In this document: positions 10,913 through 22,299 of the stretch, piece by piece
How positions within the stretch are numbered: position 1 is the first letter of the stretch
Layout of the letters: each line of letters starts with the position of its first letter
Source: Marsupella aquatica
Lineage: Eukaryota; Marchantiophyta
DNA: 64,000 nt
NCBI GenBank assembly: GCA_973895155.1
Contig: OZ316897.1
Span: 17,422,001-17,486,000, forward strand
Reading direction: 5' to 3'
Notes under the pieces: generated by a model
Seen by the model: only the letters and a program-made list of their open reading frames with translations
Database searches by the model: none
Told to the model about the DNA's origin: nothing
Program-made: the position numbers and the translations under genes

Positions 10913-11489
10913 CTCTAGTTTCTCCCCCAAAAAGCCGTCAAACACGAATAAAACTTGAACGACGCAAAATTCAATTCCTCCGCACCACGGATATCGATCA
11001 GCAAGTTCTAACCACCGTCAAAAAGCGCTCTCACTAACCTATCCGCTCAGCCACACACATTCAAGTTTTATGCAACAAAACTCTGAATGTACCATTGAGT
11101 ACAATGAATGCTGGAAAACCTCGTCACCTCCCAGACATGCTCTGATACCAATTGTTGAGCAGAGACAACATTTGCAACTGCAAGCCCATGAACCATCCAA
11201 TGCACAAGAGTCGACACAAAGAGATACATGGTTCACCTCCACATGAGACTACGTCCACAGGAACACACAAGAGCTTTACTGCACTCTAGGCGGACCAGCC
11301 ATACCAAGCATCCACAACACAAGCTCTCCCTATCTCTCAACTAGCTCCGTAACAATGAGCCTAAGTTCCATTAGGGGTCTGGCATCAGCCTCAGCAATAT
11401 GCACAATAGCACTCTCGCTAACATTAGCTAAGTCCTAACTCGAGTTAGACTAACTTTGGTTAGCTCATGAGCCACAAGACTAGAGAACA
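10913..11489 (-). mobile_element. LTR retrotransposon fragment, copy 1 (leader, PBS, one LTR)
   Basis: On the minus strand an LTR (about 11489 down to 11153) ends in CAACA, followed after two bases by TGGTATCAGAGC (complement of 11139-11150), the classic primer binding site for initiator Met tRNA. The untranslated leader continues to 10913, where it is cut by the CACTA terminus. Copies at 20458-20801 and 37285-37628 align along the whole LTR. This copy lacks about 7-8 bases just inside the outer LTR end compared with the 344-bp copies. A Copia-type element is likely, but no protein domain is present to prove it. Confidence 0.75.
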
Positions 11490-12150
11490 GGCTATAGGGG
11501 CGCGGGGTTAAGGCAAGGCCGGCAGCCGAGCACGAGGAGGGCATAAAGGGGCGACGCGGGCGCGCCTGCTGCCCATGGCAGGCGAGCGCAAGCAGGTGGC
11601 AGCGAGGCGTCGGCAGCCTAAGGCAGGGCACGGGGGATGCGAGGGGCAAGTCAGTGGGCCGGGAGGGGAGAAACGTTGGCAGCGCATGAGCGCGCATGAA
11701 GCGACGGCCGGTGCTACGCAGCTTGCCACTGCGCTAGAAAAAATGGAGTGTGGGGGGGACCGTATGCGAGGGGGAGTATCGCGTGTCAGGGAGGGGGGAG
11801 GTCGGGTGTGTGTATACAAACTCAAATACACACTCAAGGCCCCCCTTTAGACCCCCTTTAAGTCAAAAACTTAACCATAAACCAAACAATGCTAATTTCT
11901 TACCTCAACAACCTCGGTTTACACAAAGAAAAAGATTAGTGCCGACGGGTTAAAGTTGCCAAACTTCACCGGCAAGGTTTGCAAGCTCCGCCGTGGAAAA
12001 ACTTTCCGTCCTGTCACACTCAATCTACGTCAAGTGCCAATCCCGGGCTCAAAACAACCGCCTTGCCGCGATCAAATCGTTGAGCCATAGCACTTTGCGT
12101 TTCTTCCACCGAGTCGGACGTAACAAAGAGAAACCTGGTTCAGATGGAAA
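11490..12150. other. GC-rich island plus leader-like fragment, no gene recognised
   Basis: 11490-11850 is sharply GC-rich compared with its surroundings and has open frames on both strands, as expected by chance in such sequence; none looks like a known protein. From about 11950 the sequence loosely matches, in inverted orientation, the region at 20013-20160, including CACCGAGTCGGACGTAACA. It may be a fragment of another copy of the LTR element in the opposite direction. Confidence 0.35.
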
Positions 12151-12904
12151 CAAGCTCCATCACTCTATTCATTAAAACTGGAATTTCTAGAGTCCAAAAG
12201 TTGATGCTCAAAAGTATTATTTTGCTACCCAAAATTTCACAAAATTTGCCCCAAAAGTATATATTTGGTAGGCCAAATGTACACTTTTTGTGGTCTAAAA
12301 TTACACTTCTTGTACCTAAATTATTAAATAACTAAATAGTAATTTATAATTAATTAAGATTCATATAATATAAATTTATATTATTATACTATATAGTATC
12401 ATTATTATTATATAGTCTAAAAAAGCATATCAATGAATAGAATATAACAATCTATATACAATATATTAAATTAAAATTATTGGGAATACATGAATGACTA
12501 TATCAGTTTAGTCAATCGTCTCTACCCTAAGTAACACTAGTAAATATGGTAGTTTGACTGTCAAGGGTAGCAAGTGATGAATGGTCATTTGTCCTTATTA
12601 ATTAAGGGTAGAGATTGCAACCACCCTAATCTCCTATCTATGTAAGAACTTATATTTATCATACTTAGATGGTCGAGATAGTCTAGACCCAAATGGAGGG
12701 TTTATCTTTGACTAAATATTACACTCATGACTCTCTTAGTTGGTAGAAATCATTTGAGCAAGCAAGTCCAGACCTTGAAAAATCAAATTTCATACCTTGG
12801 TTGCACACCACCTACGACACTATATTCCAGAACTTATAGGATAGGTACAACAATTATCATAATAACTTGGCTCCACAAAAGACCTAAAGCAAAACCCCTT
12901 TGAA
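12151..12904. repeat. AT-rich region with inverted-repeat edge and short AAATGTACA-type repeats
   Basis: CTCTATTCATTAAAACT near 12161-12178 is found inverted near 20013-20030. From 12190 to 12345 short imperfect units containing CCAAAATTT and CCAAATGTACA recur, similar in kind to 19850-19990. The rest, to 12904, is AT-rich with no recognisable gene. Confidence 0.4.
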
Positions 12905-13785
12905 TCTTTTGGACTCCAGATGATCGATAGCCTCCAAGTGCTAATAGTTTTCAGGACTCTAAAATCAGAGTAAGGACAAGAGGCTCGAGATGATCTAAAG
13001 CCTCCATGCACTTCAATTTTTTGCACTCTAAAACCAAAGTCAAGACAAGAAGCTCGAGATGAGCTAGAGCCTCCAAGCGCTTTCAATTTTCAGCACTCTA
13101 AAACCAAAGTTAGGACAAGAGGCTTGAGATGATCAAGAGCCTTCAGGCGCTTCAATTTCCACAGTCTAAAACCAAAGTCACGACAAGCTAAGAGTCTCAA
13201 TGCAAGACTATCTAGAGCCTCCAAGCACTTGAAGTTTTTGGACTCTAAAACATAAGTCAAGACAAGAGACTCGAGATGATCTAGAGCCTTAGACTGTTTC
13301 AATTTTTTGCACTTTAAAACCAAAGTCAAGACAAGAGGCTCTATACAATCTAGAGCCTCCAATCGCTTCAATTTTATGCACTCTCACACTAAAGTCAAGA
13401 CAAGAGGCTCAAGATGATCTAGAGCCTCGGTCCAAGTGCTTTAATTTTGTGAAGTCTAAAACCAAAGGCAGGACAAGAGGCTCGAGATGATCTAGAGCCT
13501 CCAAACGCTTTAATTTCTACACTCTAAAACCAAAGTCAAGATAAAAGGCTTGAGATGATCTAGAGCCTTCGAGCGCTTCAATTTTTTGCACTCTAAAACC
13601 AAACTTAGGACAAGAGGTTTCAAATGATCTAGAGCCTCCAAGCGCTTCAATTTTCTGCACTCTAAAACCAAAGTCAGGCCAAGAGGCTCGAGATGATCTA
13701 GAGCCTCCCAGAAGTTTTCTACACTGTAAAACCAAACTAAGGACAAGAGGCTCGAGATGATCTAGAGAGCCTCCAAGCGCTTCAA
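12905..13785. repeat. satellite A, left block (64-69 bp monomers)
   Basis: Tandem, diverged monomers built around GACAAGAGGCTCGAGATGAT followed by CTAGAGCCTCCAAGCGCTTC, a T-rich step, and CACTCTAAAACCAAAGTCA. A monomer is about 69 bp; a shorter form (about 64 bp) has AAGTTTTCTACACTGTAAAA in place of the GCGCTTCAATTTT part. Minus-strand frames such as EALDHLEPLVL arise only from this periodicity. Confidence 0.85.
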
Positions 13786-14365
13786 TTTTCCTTGGAATGG
13801 TAGCCATTTTATAAATTTCAGTTCCCCCGCGAAAAGCCCCACGGGGAGGGCGCACAAACAAATCATATTCACGGGAGACAGCCAAGATAGAACAGAGGAC
13901 CAAACCTCAAAAAATCACCTCAATCCCACATCAGGCAAGGAATTAACCTCCCCGGCAATACCTAACAGCAAAAGAGGACAACCACACAACCTAATAACCA
14001 ACCATAGGGCATCCCTGCCCCCAGAACCATACATTCATCGGTCTCAACGTTCCAACCTCACAGCAAAATCAGAGTCATCTAGCGGAAGTGAAACTGGTCC
14101 CCCCACCGCCGAGCCAGCTCCTGCGAAGTCCATCAATACATGATTTGGCCCGTAGCAGGCGAGTGCACTTCCTACCCGGGGTGGGCAACGCCGACCAGCA
14201 GCGAATAAGTTCTCCACTGCCTCCGACGGGACAAGTCCCAGGTCAAACACACGTCTCCCCCCCGTCTGAAACATGTGAGTGTTTCTCCCAATCTAGAGCC
14301 TCCAGAGAATCTGGTGTAAGACAAAAAATTGCGCCACTCCCACAGGCTCCCTCCCACAGGCTGCA
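13786..14365. other. non-satellite insert inside satellite A
   Basis: About 580 bp of richer GC content interrupt the array. It begins after CAAGCGCTTCAATTTTC and ends where AAAAGCGCTTCAATTTTG resumes. A stretch near 14287-14310 carries one degenerate satellite core (CAATCTAGAGCCTCCAGAGA), so the last part may be old array. The minus strand holds a 76-codon frame (14274-14044), unlike anything I recognise. The long runs of G/C and the composition raise the idea of organelle-derived DNA, but I cannot confirm it. Confidence 0.45.
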
Positions 14366-16530
14366 TCTAAAAGCGCTTCAATTTTGTGCACTCTAAAACC
14401 AAAGTCAGCACAAGAGGCTTGAGATGATCTAGAGACTCTGAGTGCTTGAAATTTTTGGACTCTAAAACCAAAGTCAAGACAAGAGGCTCAAGATGATCTA
14501 GATCCTTCGAGGACTTTAATTTTTTGCACTCTAAAACTAAATTCAGGACAAGAGTCTCGAGATGATCTAGAGACTCTGAGCATTTCAATTTTGTGCACTT
14601 TCAAACCAAAGGCAGGACAAGAGGCTCAAGATGATCTAGAGCCTCAGAGTAGTTTAATTTTCTGCACTCTAAAACCAAAGTCGAGACAAGAGGCTTGAGA
14701 TGATCTAGAGCCTATGAGGGCTTCAATTTTCTGCACTCGAAAACCAAAGTCAAGACAAGAGGCTTAAGATGATCTTGAGTCTCCAAGCAGTTTTCAACAT
14801 TGTAAAACAAAACTAAGGACAAAAGGCTCAAGATGATCTAGAGCCTCCGAGCGCTTCAACTTTTTGCACTCTAAAACCAAAGTCAGGACAAGAGGCTCGA
14901 GATGATCTAGAGCCTCCAAGAAGTTTTCTACACTAGAAAACCAAACTAAGGACAAGAGGCTTGAGATGATCTGAGCCTCCAAGAAGTTTTCTACACTGTA
15001 AACCAAAGTCAGGACAAGAGGCTCAAGATGATCTAGAGCCTCCGAGCGCTTCAATTTTCTGCACCCTAAACCCAAAGTCAGGACAAGAGGCTCGAGATGA
15101 TCTAGAGCCTCCAAGAAGTTTTCTACACTATAAAACCAAACTAAGGACAAGAGGCTCGAGATGATCTAGAGCCTTCGAGCAATTCAATTTTCTGCACCCT
15201 AAAACCAAAGTTAGGACAAGAGGCTCGAGATGATCTAGAGCCTCCAAAAAGTTTTCTACACTGTAAAACAAAGCTAAGGACAAGAGGCTTGAGATGATCT
15301 GAGCCTCCAAGAAGTTTTCTACACTGTAAACCAAAGTCAAGACAAGAGGCTCAAGATGATCTAGAGCCTCCGAGCGCTTCAATTTTCTGCACCCTAAACC
15401 CAAAGTCAGGACAAGAGGCTCGAGATGATCTAGAGCCTCCAAGAAGTTTTCTACACTATAAAACCAAACTAAGGACAAGAGGCTCGAGATGATCTAGAGC
15501 CTTCGAGCGATTCAATTTTCTGCACCCTAAAACCAAAGTTAGGACAAGAGGCTCGAGATGATCTAGAGCCTCCAAAAAGTTTTCTACACTGTAAAACAAA
15601 GCTAAGGACAAGAGGCTTGAGATGATCTAGAACCTCCAAGAAGTTTTCTGCATTGTAAAACCAAACTAAGGACAAGAAGCTTGAGATGATCTAGAGAGCC
15701 TCCAAGCGCTTCAATTTTGTGCACTCTAAAACCAAAGTCAGGACAAGAGGCTCGAGATGATCTAGAGCCTCCAAGCGCTTCAATTTCTGCACCCTAAAAT
15801 CAAAGTTAGGACAAGAGGCTCAAGATGATCTAGAGCCTCCAAGAAGTTTTCTACGCTGTAAAACAAAACTAAGGACAAGAGGCTCGAGATGATCTAGAGC
15901 TTCCAAGCGCTTCAATTTTCTGCACCCTAAAACCAAAGTTAGGACAAGAGGCTCGAGATGATCTAGAGCCTCCAAGAAGTTTTCTACACTGTAAAACAAA
16001 ACTAAGGACAAGAGGCTCGAGATGATCTAGAGCCTCCAAGAAATTTTCTACATTGTAAAACCAAACTAAGGACAAGAGGCTCAAGATGATCTAGAGAGCC
16101 TCCAAGCACTTCAATTTTGTGCACTCTAAAACCAAAATCAAGACAAGAGGCTCGAGATGATCTAGAGCCTCCGAGCACTTTAATTTTCTGCACTCTAAAA
16201 TAAAAGGCAGAACAAGAGGCTGAAGGTGATCTAGAGCCTTCAAGTGCTTCAATTTTCTACATTATAAAAGCAAAGTCAAGACAAGAGGCTTGAGATGATC
16301 TAGAGTCTTCAAGCACTTCAATTTTCTACCCTATGAAACCAAAGTCAAGACAAGAGGCTCGAGATGATCTAGAGCCTCCAAGCGCTTCAATTTTTGCACT
16401 CTTAAACCAAAATCAAGACATGCAAGAGGCTCGAGATAATCTAGAGCCTCCAAGTGCTTCAATATTCTACACTATAAAACCAAAGTCAAGACAAGAAGCT
16501 CAAGATGATCTAGAGTCTCCTAGTGCTCCG
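14366..16530. repeat. satellite A, right block with a 328-bp higher-order unit
   Basis: About thirty further monomers of satellite A. The 69-bp and 64-bp forms alternate in a fixed order, and the stretch ending near 15150 is repeated with few changes ending near 15478, an offset of 328 bp. This is a higher-order repeat of about five monomers. Almost every monomer keeps GATGATCTAGAGCC, even where the rest has diverged. Confidence 0.85.
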
Positions 16531-17365
16531 AGTGGACATCGCAACAAGCAATTGATGGATGACACATGGTCGATCATGAGTGGTGACAACTGATTCGACT
16601 CCGATCTTGACCCTATAGTCTAGCACTAAAACCATGTGGCTACCATATTGATCTCGAGGCTAGCCCACAGATCTCGACCCAAGCTAAAACTAAGATCTTG
16701 AGGCTAGCACATAGATCTCGACCCAAGCTAAAACTAAGATCTAGAGGCTACAACCAAGATCTCAAAGCAAGAGCAAGAAGCGAGGAGCTCTTGCAAGAAA
16801 GAGGATAAAAGGCAAATGAGGAATTCAAATCTCCTCAACGCACTATATGTCATGTCCAAAGGTAGCACTAGGTAGATACAAGTATGAGAGAGGCATAAGT
16901 GTGTCAGGTATGATAAAGCATTTAATGCAACCCGTATGCCCTTGGTGTGCAGTTAAAGCAATCCGTACACAAATCCGTACGCAGATTGTTGGGCCCTCTC
17001 GTGAGTCAGTCGGTGGCATATAATCCTTTGTTCCCAGTTGCAAGGATCATTTTACTAGTTTCATTTTTGTTGTCATGTTGTTCTCTGGTCCTCTTGCTCT
17101 TCCTCTCGCTCTCCCTCTCTCCAAGTCTCTTGAGCTCCTCGCTAATATTTCTATTGGTCTGAGCTTTGGTTAAGGATAGATCAGGCCAGGTTTTGGGGCA
17201 GAGAACCCTAAACCCATAACCCTACCAATTTCTGTAGCAATTATCTAGTTTACCTCTAGCTAGATAATCTAGAGCCAAGAGTTTATTGTAGCTTTGGCAA
17301 GGGTTTGTTTAGGGTGAGGGATGCATTCGTAGTGATCTTTGTGGTAGTTAGAGTCCCCATTTTAC
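16531..17365. repeat. spacer between arrays with a 54-bp tandem duplication
   Basis: GATCTCGACCCAAGCTAAAA and its continuation occur at about 16672 and again 54 bp later, flanked by partial copies up to about 16760. From 16761 to 17365 there is no recognisable gene; a pyrimidine-rich block lies at 17065-17150. A lone CCCTAAACCC near 17208 is telomere-like by chance. AATCTAGAGCCAA near 17270 is a first partial copy of the core of satellite B. Confidence 0.55.
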
Positions 17366-17950
17366 TTCGAGATCATCTAGAGCCAACAATTGTGTAAGCT
17401 TTGGATACATATTTCTTGATAGTGAAACATCTTCACAGCGGTTTCCTTGGAAGCTTAGGGACCTTTATTTTGCCTAGAGATCATCTAGAGCCAACAATTG
17501 TGTAAGCTTTGGATACATATTTCTTGATAGTGAAACATCTTCACAGCGGTTTCCTTGGAAGCTTAGGGACCTTTATTTTGCCTCGAGATCATCTAGAGCC
17601 AACAATTGTGTAAACTTTGGATACATATTTCTTGAGAGTGAAGCATCTTCACAACCGTTTCCTTGGAAGTTTAGAGGCCTTTATTTTACCTCGAGATCAT
17701 CTAGAGCCAACAATTGTGTAAGCTTTGGATACATATTTCTTGACAGTGAAGCATCTTCACAACCATTTCCTTGGAAGTTTAGAGACCATTATTTTACCTC
17801 GAGATCATCTAGAGCCAACAATTGTGTAAGCTTTGGATACATATTTCTTGATAGTGAAGCATCTTCAGAGCAGTTTCCTTGGAAATTTAGTGGCCTTGAT
17901 TTTACCTCGAGATGATCTAGAGCCAACAATTGTGTAAGCTTTTCATTGGG
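17366..17950. repeat. satellite B (about 108-bp monomers)
   Basis: Six tandem copies start with CGAGATCATCTAGAGCCAAC, then AATTGTGTAAGCTTTGGATA, a SGTGAARCATCTTCA step and TTCCTTGGAAG. The opening block is nearly the same as the core of satellite A (one central base differs), though the rest of the monomer is unrelated. Confidence 0.85.
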
Positions 17951-19256
17951 TCTCTTGATGATTAGAAATTGCTACAATGATTTTTTGAGGCAATTACAAG
18001 TCTCAATTTTCCCTCAAGATCAACTATAGCTAACAACTTATTTTACATTTGTGTAAGGATTTAGTGATAGTTGAGAATCTTTAGAATGATTTCCTTGGTT
18101 ATTGAGGATCACTATTTCCTCAAGATCATCTAGAGCCAACAATTGTTGTCTCTTTGGGTAGGTACTTTTGTGAGGAGAAGAGGTTCGTTGGTCATTGATG
18201 GAGAGTTAAGGTTGCCTCTAGGATGGTGCAATTTTGGAGTTGACGTTGCCTTTGGGATGGTGCAATTTTGGCTAGTGATAGTGATAGTTGTATTTGAAAA
18301 CTAGCGAGACGTGGAGCCGTAGAGCCCCAAATATTTGGTCCAGCCACTGCACCCACTAGTATCGATGTTGATGGCCAACACTACGTAAGGAGTATATGGA
18401 AACTAGGAAGATTTGGAGCTCCAAATTTGGTGCATAGCTTCAAGTAGAGTTCACCCATCCCATTGCTATTCCTTCTCCCACACATGTACGTATTTCTTGA
18501 TAGTGAAGCATCTTCACAACCATTTCCTTGGAAGCTTAGAGGCCTTTATTTTACCTCGAGATCATCTAGAGCCAACAATTGTGTAAGCTTTGGATATATA
18601 TTTCTTGAGAGTGAAGCATCTTTAGAGCAGTTTCCTTGGAAATTTAGGGGCCTTGAGTTTACCTCAAGATCATCTAGAGCCAACAATTGTGTAAGCTTTT
18701 CATTGGGGTCTCTTGATGATTTTTGAGAAATTGCTATATAATGATTTTTTGAGGCAATCACAAGTCTCAATTTTCCTTCAAGATCAACTATAGCTAACAA
18801 CTTATTTTACATTTGTGTAAGGGTTTAGTGATAGTTGAGAATCTTTAGAATGATTTCCTTGGTTATTGAGGATCACTATTTTACCTCAAGATCATCTAGA
18901 GCCAACAACTGTTGTCTCTTTGGGTAGGTACTTTTGTGAGGAAAAGAGGGTTGTTGGTCATTGCTGGAGAATTAAGGTTGCCTCTAGGATGGTGCAGTTT
19001 TGGAGTTAAGGTTGCCTTGGGGATGGTGCAATTTTTACCAGCAATAGTGACAGTAATATTATTTTAAAAACTAGCACAATGTGGAGCTCCAAATATTTGG
19101 TTTAGCTGCTGCACCCACTACTATTGACGTTGATGGCCAACACTATATGAGGAGTATATGGAAACTAGCAAAATTTGGAGCGCCAAATTTGGTGCATAGC
19201 TTCAAGTGAGAGGTCACCCATCCCATTGTTATTTTTTCTCCCACATGTTTAACTAG
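17735..19256. repeat. about 760-bp tandem duplication including satellite B monomers
   Basis: Two adjacent blocks align from TTTCTTGAnAGTGAAGCATC (about 17737 and 18490) through GGTTGCCTCTAGGATGGTGC to TTCTCCCACA (about 18475 and 19238). The matching point CATTGYTATT lies at 18461 and 19224, an offset of 763 bp. Each block has two or three satellite B cores plus unique filler. No gene. Confidence 0.75.
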
Positions 19257-19370
19257 ATAGTTCTCATGTGAAGCATTGTACATGCATTTTTTTTCCATAT
19301 TTGATGTGTAGAAAATAACTACATAGGGGTTTTATGCACTTCTGAATTCATCTAGAGTCTCAGTTTAAAC

Positions 19371-19665
19371 TCGTTCTTGATGGATTCTTGAGTAATTTGA
19401 TATTGGATTCTTGTGTGGCCTATTATGAAGGCTCTAGTAAAATGTTCTTGATGGATTCTTGAGTAATTTGATATTGGATTCTTGTGTGGCCTATTATGAA
19501 GGCTCTAGTAAAATTGTTCTTGATGGATTCTTGAGTAATTTGATATTGGATTCTTATGTGGCCTATTATGAAGGCTTTAGTAAAATTGTTCTTGATGGAT
19601 TCTTGTGTGACCTATTATGAAGGCTCCAGTAAAATCATTCTTGATGGATTCTTGTGTAGAATTGC
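19371..19665. repeat. 71-bp tandem repeat, three full and two partial units
   Basis: Units begin with GTTCTTGATGGATTCTTG at about 19372, 19443, 19514, 19587 and 19637 and contain TGGCCTATTATGAAGGCTCT. The last two lack part of the unit. No coding content. Confidence 0.8.
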
Positions 19666-19809
19666 TTTTAGTGTGGAGAGTTCCAAGCAACTAGAATAAC
19701 ATGAATTTAGAACCCTATTAATGATCAAAGCATAAGATTAGGGTAGAGATTGTATCCAAGCTTATATCTTAATTATTAGACTAGATGAATGTTTTATTTA
19801 TTATCCAAC

Positions 19810-20012
19810 ACATTTTATATTTCTATCACCCAAATGTTTTTCTATAGAATCCAAATTAATATTTATTTTTCCCCAAGGTACAATCTTGATTCCCCAAATG
19901 TACATTAAATGGTGCCCAAATGTACAACTTTCACTACCCAAATGTACAATTCTTGTGCCCAAAAATATATATTTTAGTGCCCAAATGTCCAAAGATCAAA
20001 GAATTATCTAGT
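19810..20012. repeat. short CCCAAATGTACA-type tandem repeat
   Basis: Five or six imperfect units of about 26 bp with TGCCCAAATGTACA or a close variant, separated by T/A-rich spacers. The same kind of unit, more decayed, lies at 12190-12345. Confidence 0.55.
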
Positions 20013-20801
20013 TTTAATGAATAGAGTGATCTCCATAGCTTGTGAAAAAACCTGAATGCCTCCTTCACTTGTCACGTCGCACTCGGTCACAACTCGGCAG
20101 CATTCCAACTACCGAAATGACCAGATCGCTTCAACCTTCAACTTGAGCTATAATGTGCGATCCCTCCCGCACCGCATAGCTCACACTGTTGAAAAATGCA
20201 AATTCTAGTCTCTCCCCCAAAAAGCCATCGAACACAAATAAAACCTGAATGACGCAAACTTTGATTCCTTCGCACCACGGATACCGATCAGCGAGTTCTA
20301 ATCACCGATAGAAAGCCCTCTCACTAACCTATCCGCTCAGCCACACACATTCGAGTTTCATGCGACAAAACTCCGAATGTATCACCGACACTAAACACTG
20401 GAAAAAAACCCATCACAAAAAAACCTTGTCATCTCCCAGGCATGCTCTGATACCATTTGTTGAGCATAGACGATATTCGCAACGGCAAGTCCATGAACCA
20501 TCCAACGTAGAAGAGTCGACACAGAGAGATACGTGATTCACCTCCACATGAGGCTACGTCCACGGGAACACACAAGAGCTTTACTGCACTCTGACCGGCC
20601 ATACCAAACATCCACAGTACAAGCTCTTCCTATCTCTCAACTAGCTCCATAACAATGAGCCTAAGTTCCACCCAGGGTCTGGCATCAACCTTGGCTATAT
20701 ATATGCACAACAACACTACCGCTAACATTAGCTAAGTCCTGACCCAAGTTAGACTAACTGTGGTGAGCTCATGAGTCACAAGACTAGAGCAATATCTAAC
20801 A
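20013..20801 (-). mobile_element. LTR retrotransposon fragment, copy 2 (leader, PBS, 344-bp LTR)
   Basis: The LTR spans 20458-20801 and is bounded by TGTT...AACA. On the minus strand it is followed after two bases by TGGTATCAGAGC (complement of 20444-20455), the initiator Met tRNA primer site. The leader then runs down to about 20013. The leader at 20203 onwards (TTCTAGTCTCTCCCCC) is the uninterrupted version of the site occupied by the CACTA element at 10912. No gag-pol frame remains, so it is a partial element. Confidence 0.78.
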
Positions 20802-20879
20802 AAGTAGACAAATGGCAATATAAAAGTATGTCATGTGTACTCTTCCCAATTTGTTTTTGTTTAATACAATGTTGTATAT

Positions 20880-21160
20880 ATAATTTTTTTTTCAACCCCG
20901 GGTACCCAACTACATTTTTTTAAGGCAAGCTCATAATTCTTTATAATGACCTTATGTCCAATTGACTATGTTATATTTTAGTTTAGTCTACTAAACTCTT
21001 GTACCTCTCAACTCAAGAATCCAAAAAATGTAAGCAACTTTAAAAAGAAAAAAAAAGTAACTAACTTATTTTGATGTAAACAAACTTGATAAAGCCAAAT
21101 TTTTTATGGTTCTTTCAAGGGTTCTTTAATACAAGGGTCTACAACTTAGGAACCATTTTT
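20880..21160. repeat. dispersed repeat family X, left part
   Basis: Shares GTACCTCTCAACTCAAG, a TTTAAAAAGAAA step, ATTTTGATGTAAA and AATACAAGGGTCTACA with 55090-55555. It stops shortly after the last motif. Confidence 0.6.
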
Positions 21161-22299
21161 ACTTAGGAACCATTTTCACCATTTAGCAGAAAGCCCAACA
21201 GCGGAAACAGCTTCTTTGGAAGTATCTGCATTACTAGACTGCAGATGAAACAAACATAGGATCAAGAGATCTCTTGGATTGCTTGTTATTTCTATGAAGC
21301 ATAGACTAAATAGTCACAGGCTCCGAGAGTGAAAGTAGTTAGACAAACCTACTCAGATATCACCTAGCCACCCTTGCTAAGTGAAAAGAGTACGTTCCTC
21401 CTACCCAAAGTCATCGAGGTTCCCCAACAATCTACATCTTCATCCACAATAATACCCAAACTTTTCTATCCGCAATATTGCATATGTACTACATGTAACT
21501 TACGGCAAGAATTAAATATTCTTGCCCGGATTAGCATAAGTTTCACTCTGATCATGTTATTGGTTCATACTTATATGACAATATGAAAGTAGAATAAAAA
21601 TCTTCCTATTTCAAAGAAGTTGGACCACCCCATGATCATTAACCTATCCTATATATATTAGTGTCATGAGTATGTGAGCTGAACAAGCAAATTCAAGTAC
21701 AGTCTATGATTCAAGGACAAACTCACAATATTGAGAAGAAAGCTAGAGATACACAAAAGATATGCCTAATGTACAAATAGTTCCTTGAAACAAATGTATT
21801 GCAAGGTAATAAGGCAAAACTTATCAAGTCCCCTGGTTGGAATATCGATCACCTTCATCCTACCTTATGTGTTCAGTGACATTTACAACTTCACCTACAT
21901 TATGTGGGACATTCACCTAGTTTGAGGTCGGTGTTCTTAAATCCTGCTAACAAAAGAGACAATCCTAGAAATTTTATATTTTCCCCTAGTAACAAGTTAA
22001 ATTGCTAATAAAATCTCAAATGGAAGCTTGTAGACTTATCTACAAACACTAGGACTAGCCATAAATTTTTAACCAGAGCTCCATTGTTGGGCTATAAATT
22101 AGTGCCAATGAGTCCTAAATGGGTAATGGTGTTGAAACTTCTATAGCAACAGCAAAATAAGTGTTTGTTTGTACTGTTACCAAGGAGGTTGTGTGGTAGA
22201 AGGGATGGAGCTGAAGCAGGAGACACACGTACCACTAAACATTGGACAATCAGCTAGAGTGCAATCAAACTGATCAAAAATTCACTTTGTCACTGGCTC

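Noticed and set aside
11508-11850. Overlapping open frames on both strands in the GC-rich island
   Set aside because: High GC content removes stop codons; residues are low-complexity and no family features are visible.
14794-15478. Minus-strand frames of 116-118 codons with repeated ALDHLEPLVLTL peptides
   Set aside because: They come only from satellite A periodicity; neighbouring monomers are out of frame or stopped and no start or splice context is present.
17206-17226. Telomere-like CCCTAAACCCATAACCCTA
   Set aside because: A single imperfect run, not an array.
12905-19665. CRISPR-like array
   Set aside because: Repeats are satellites without unique spacers, and this is a plant nuclear genome.
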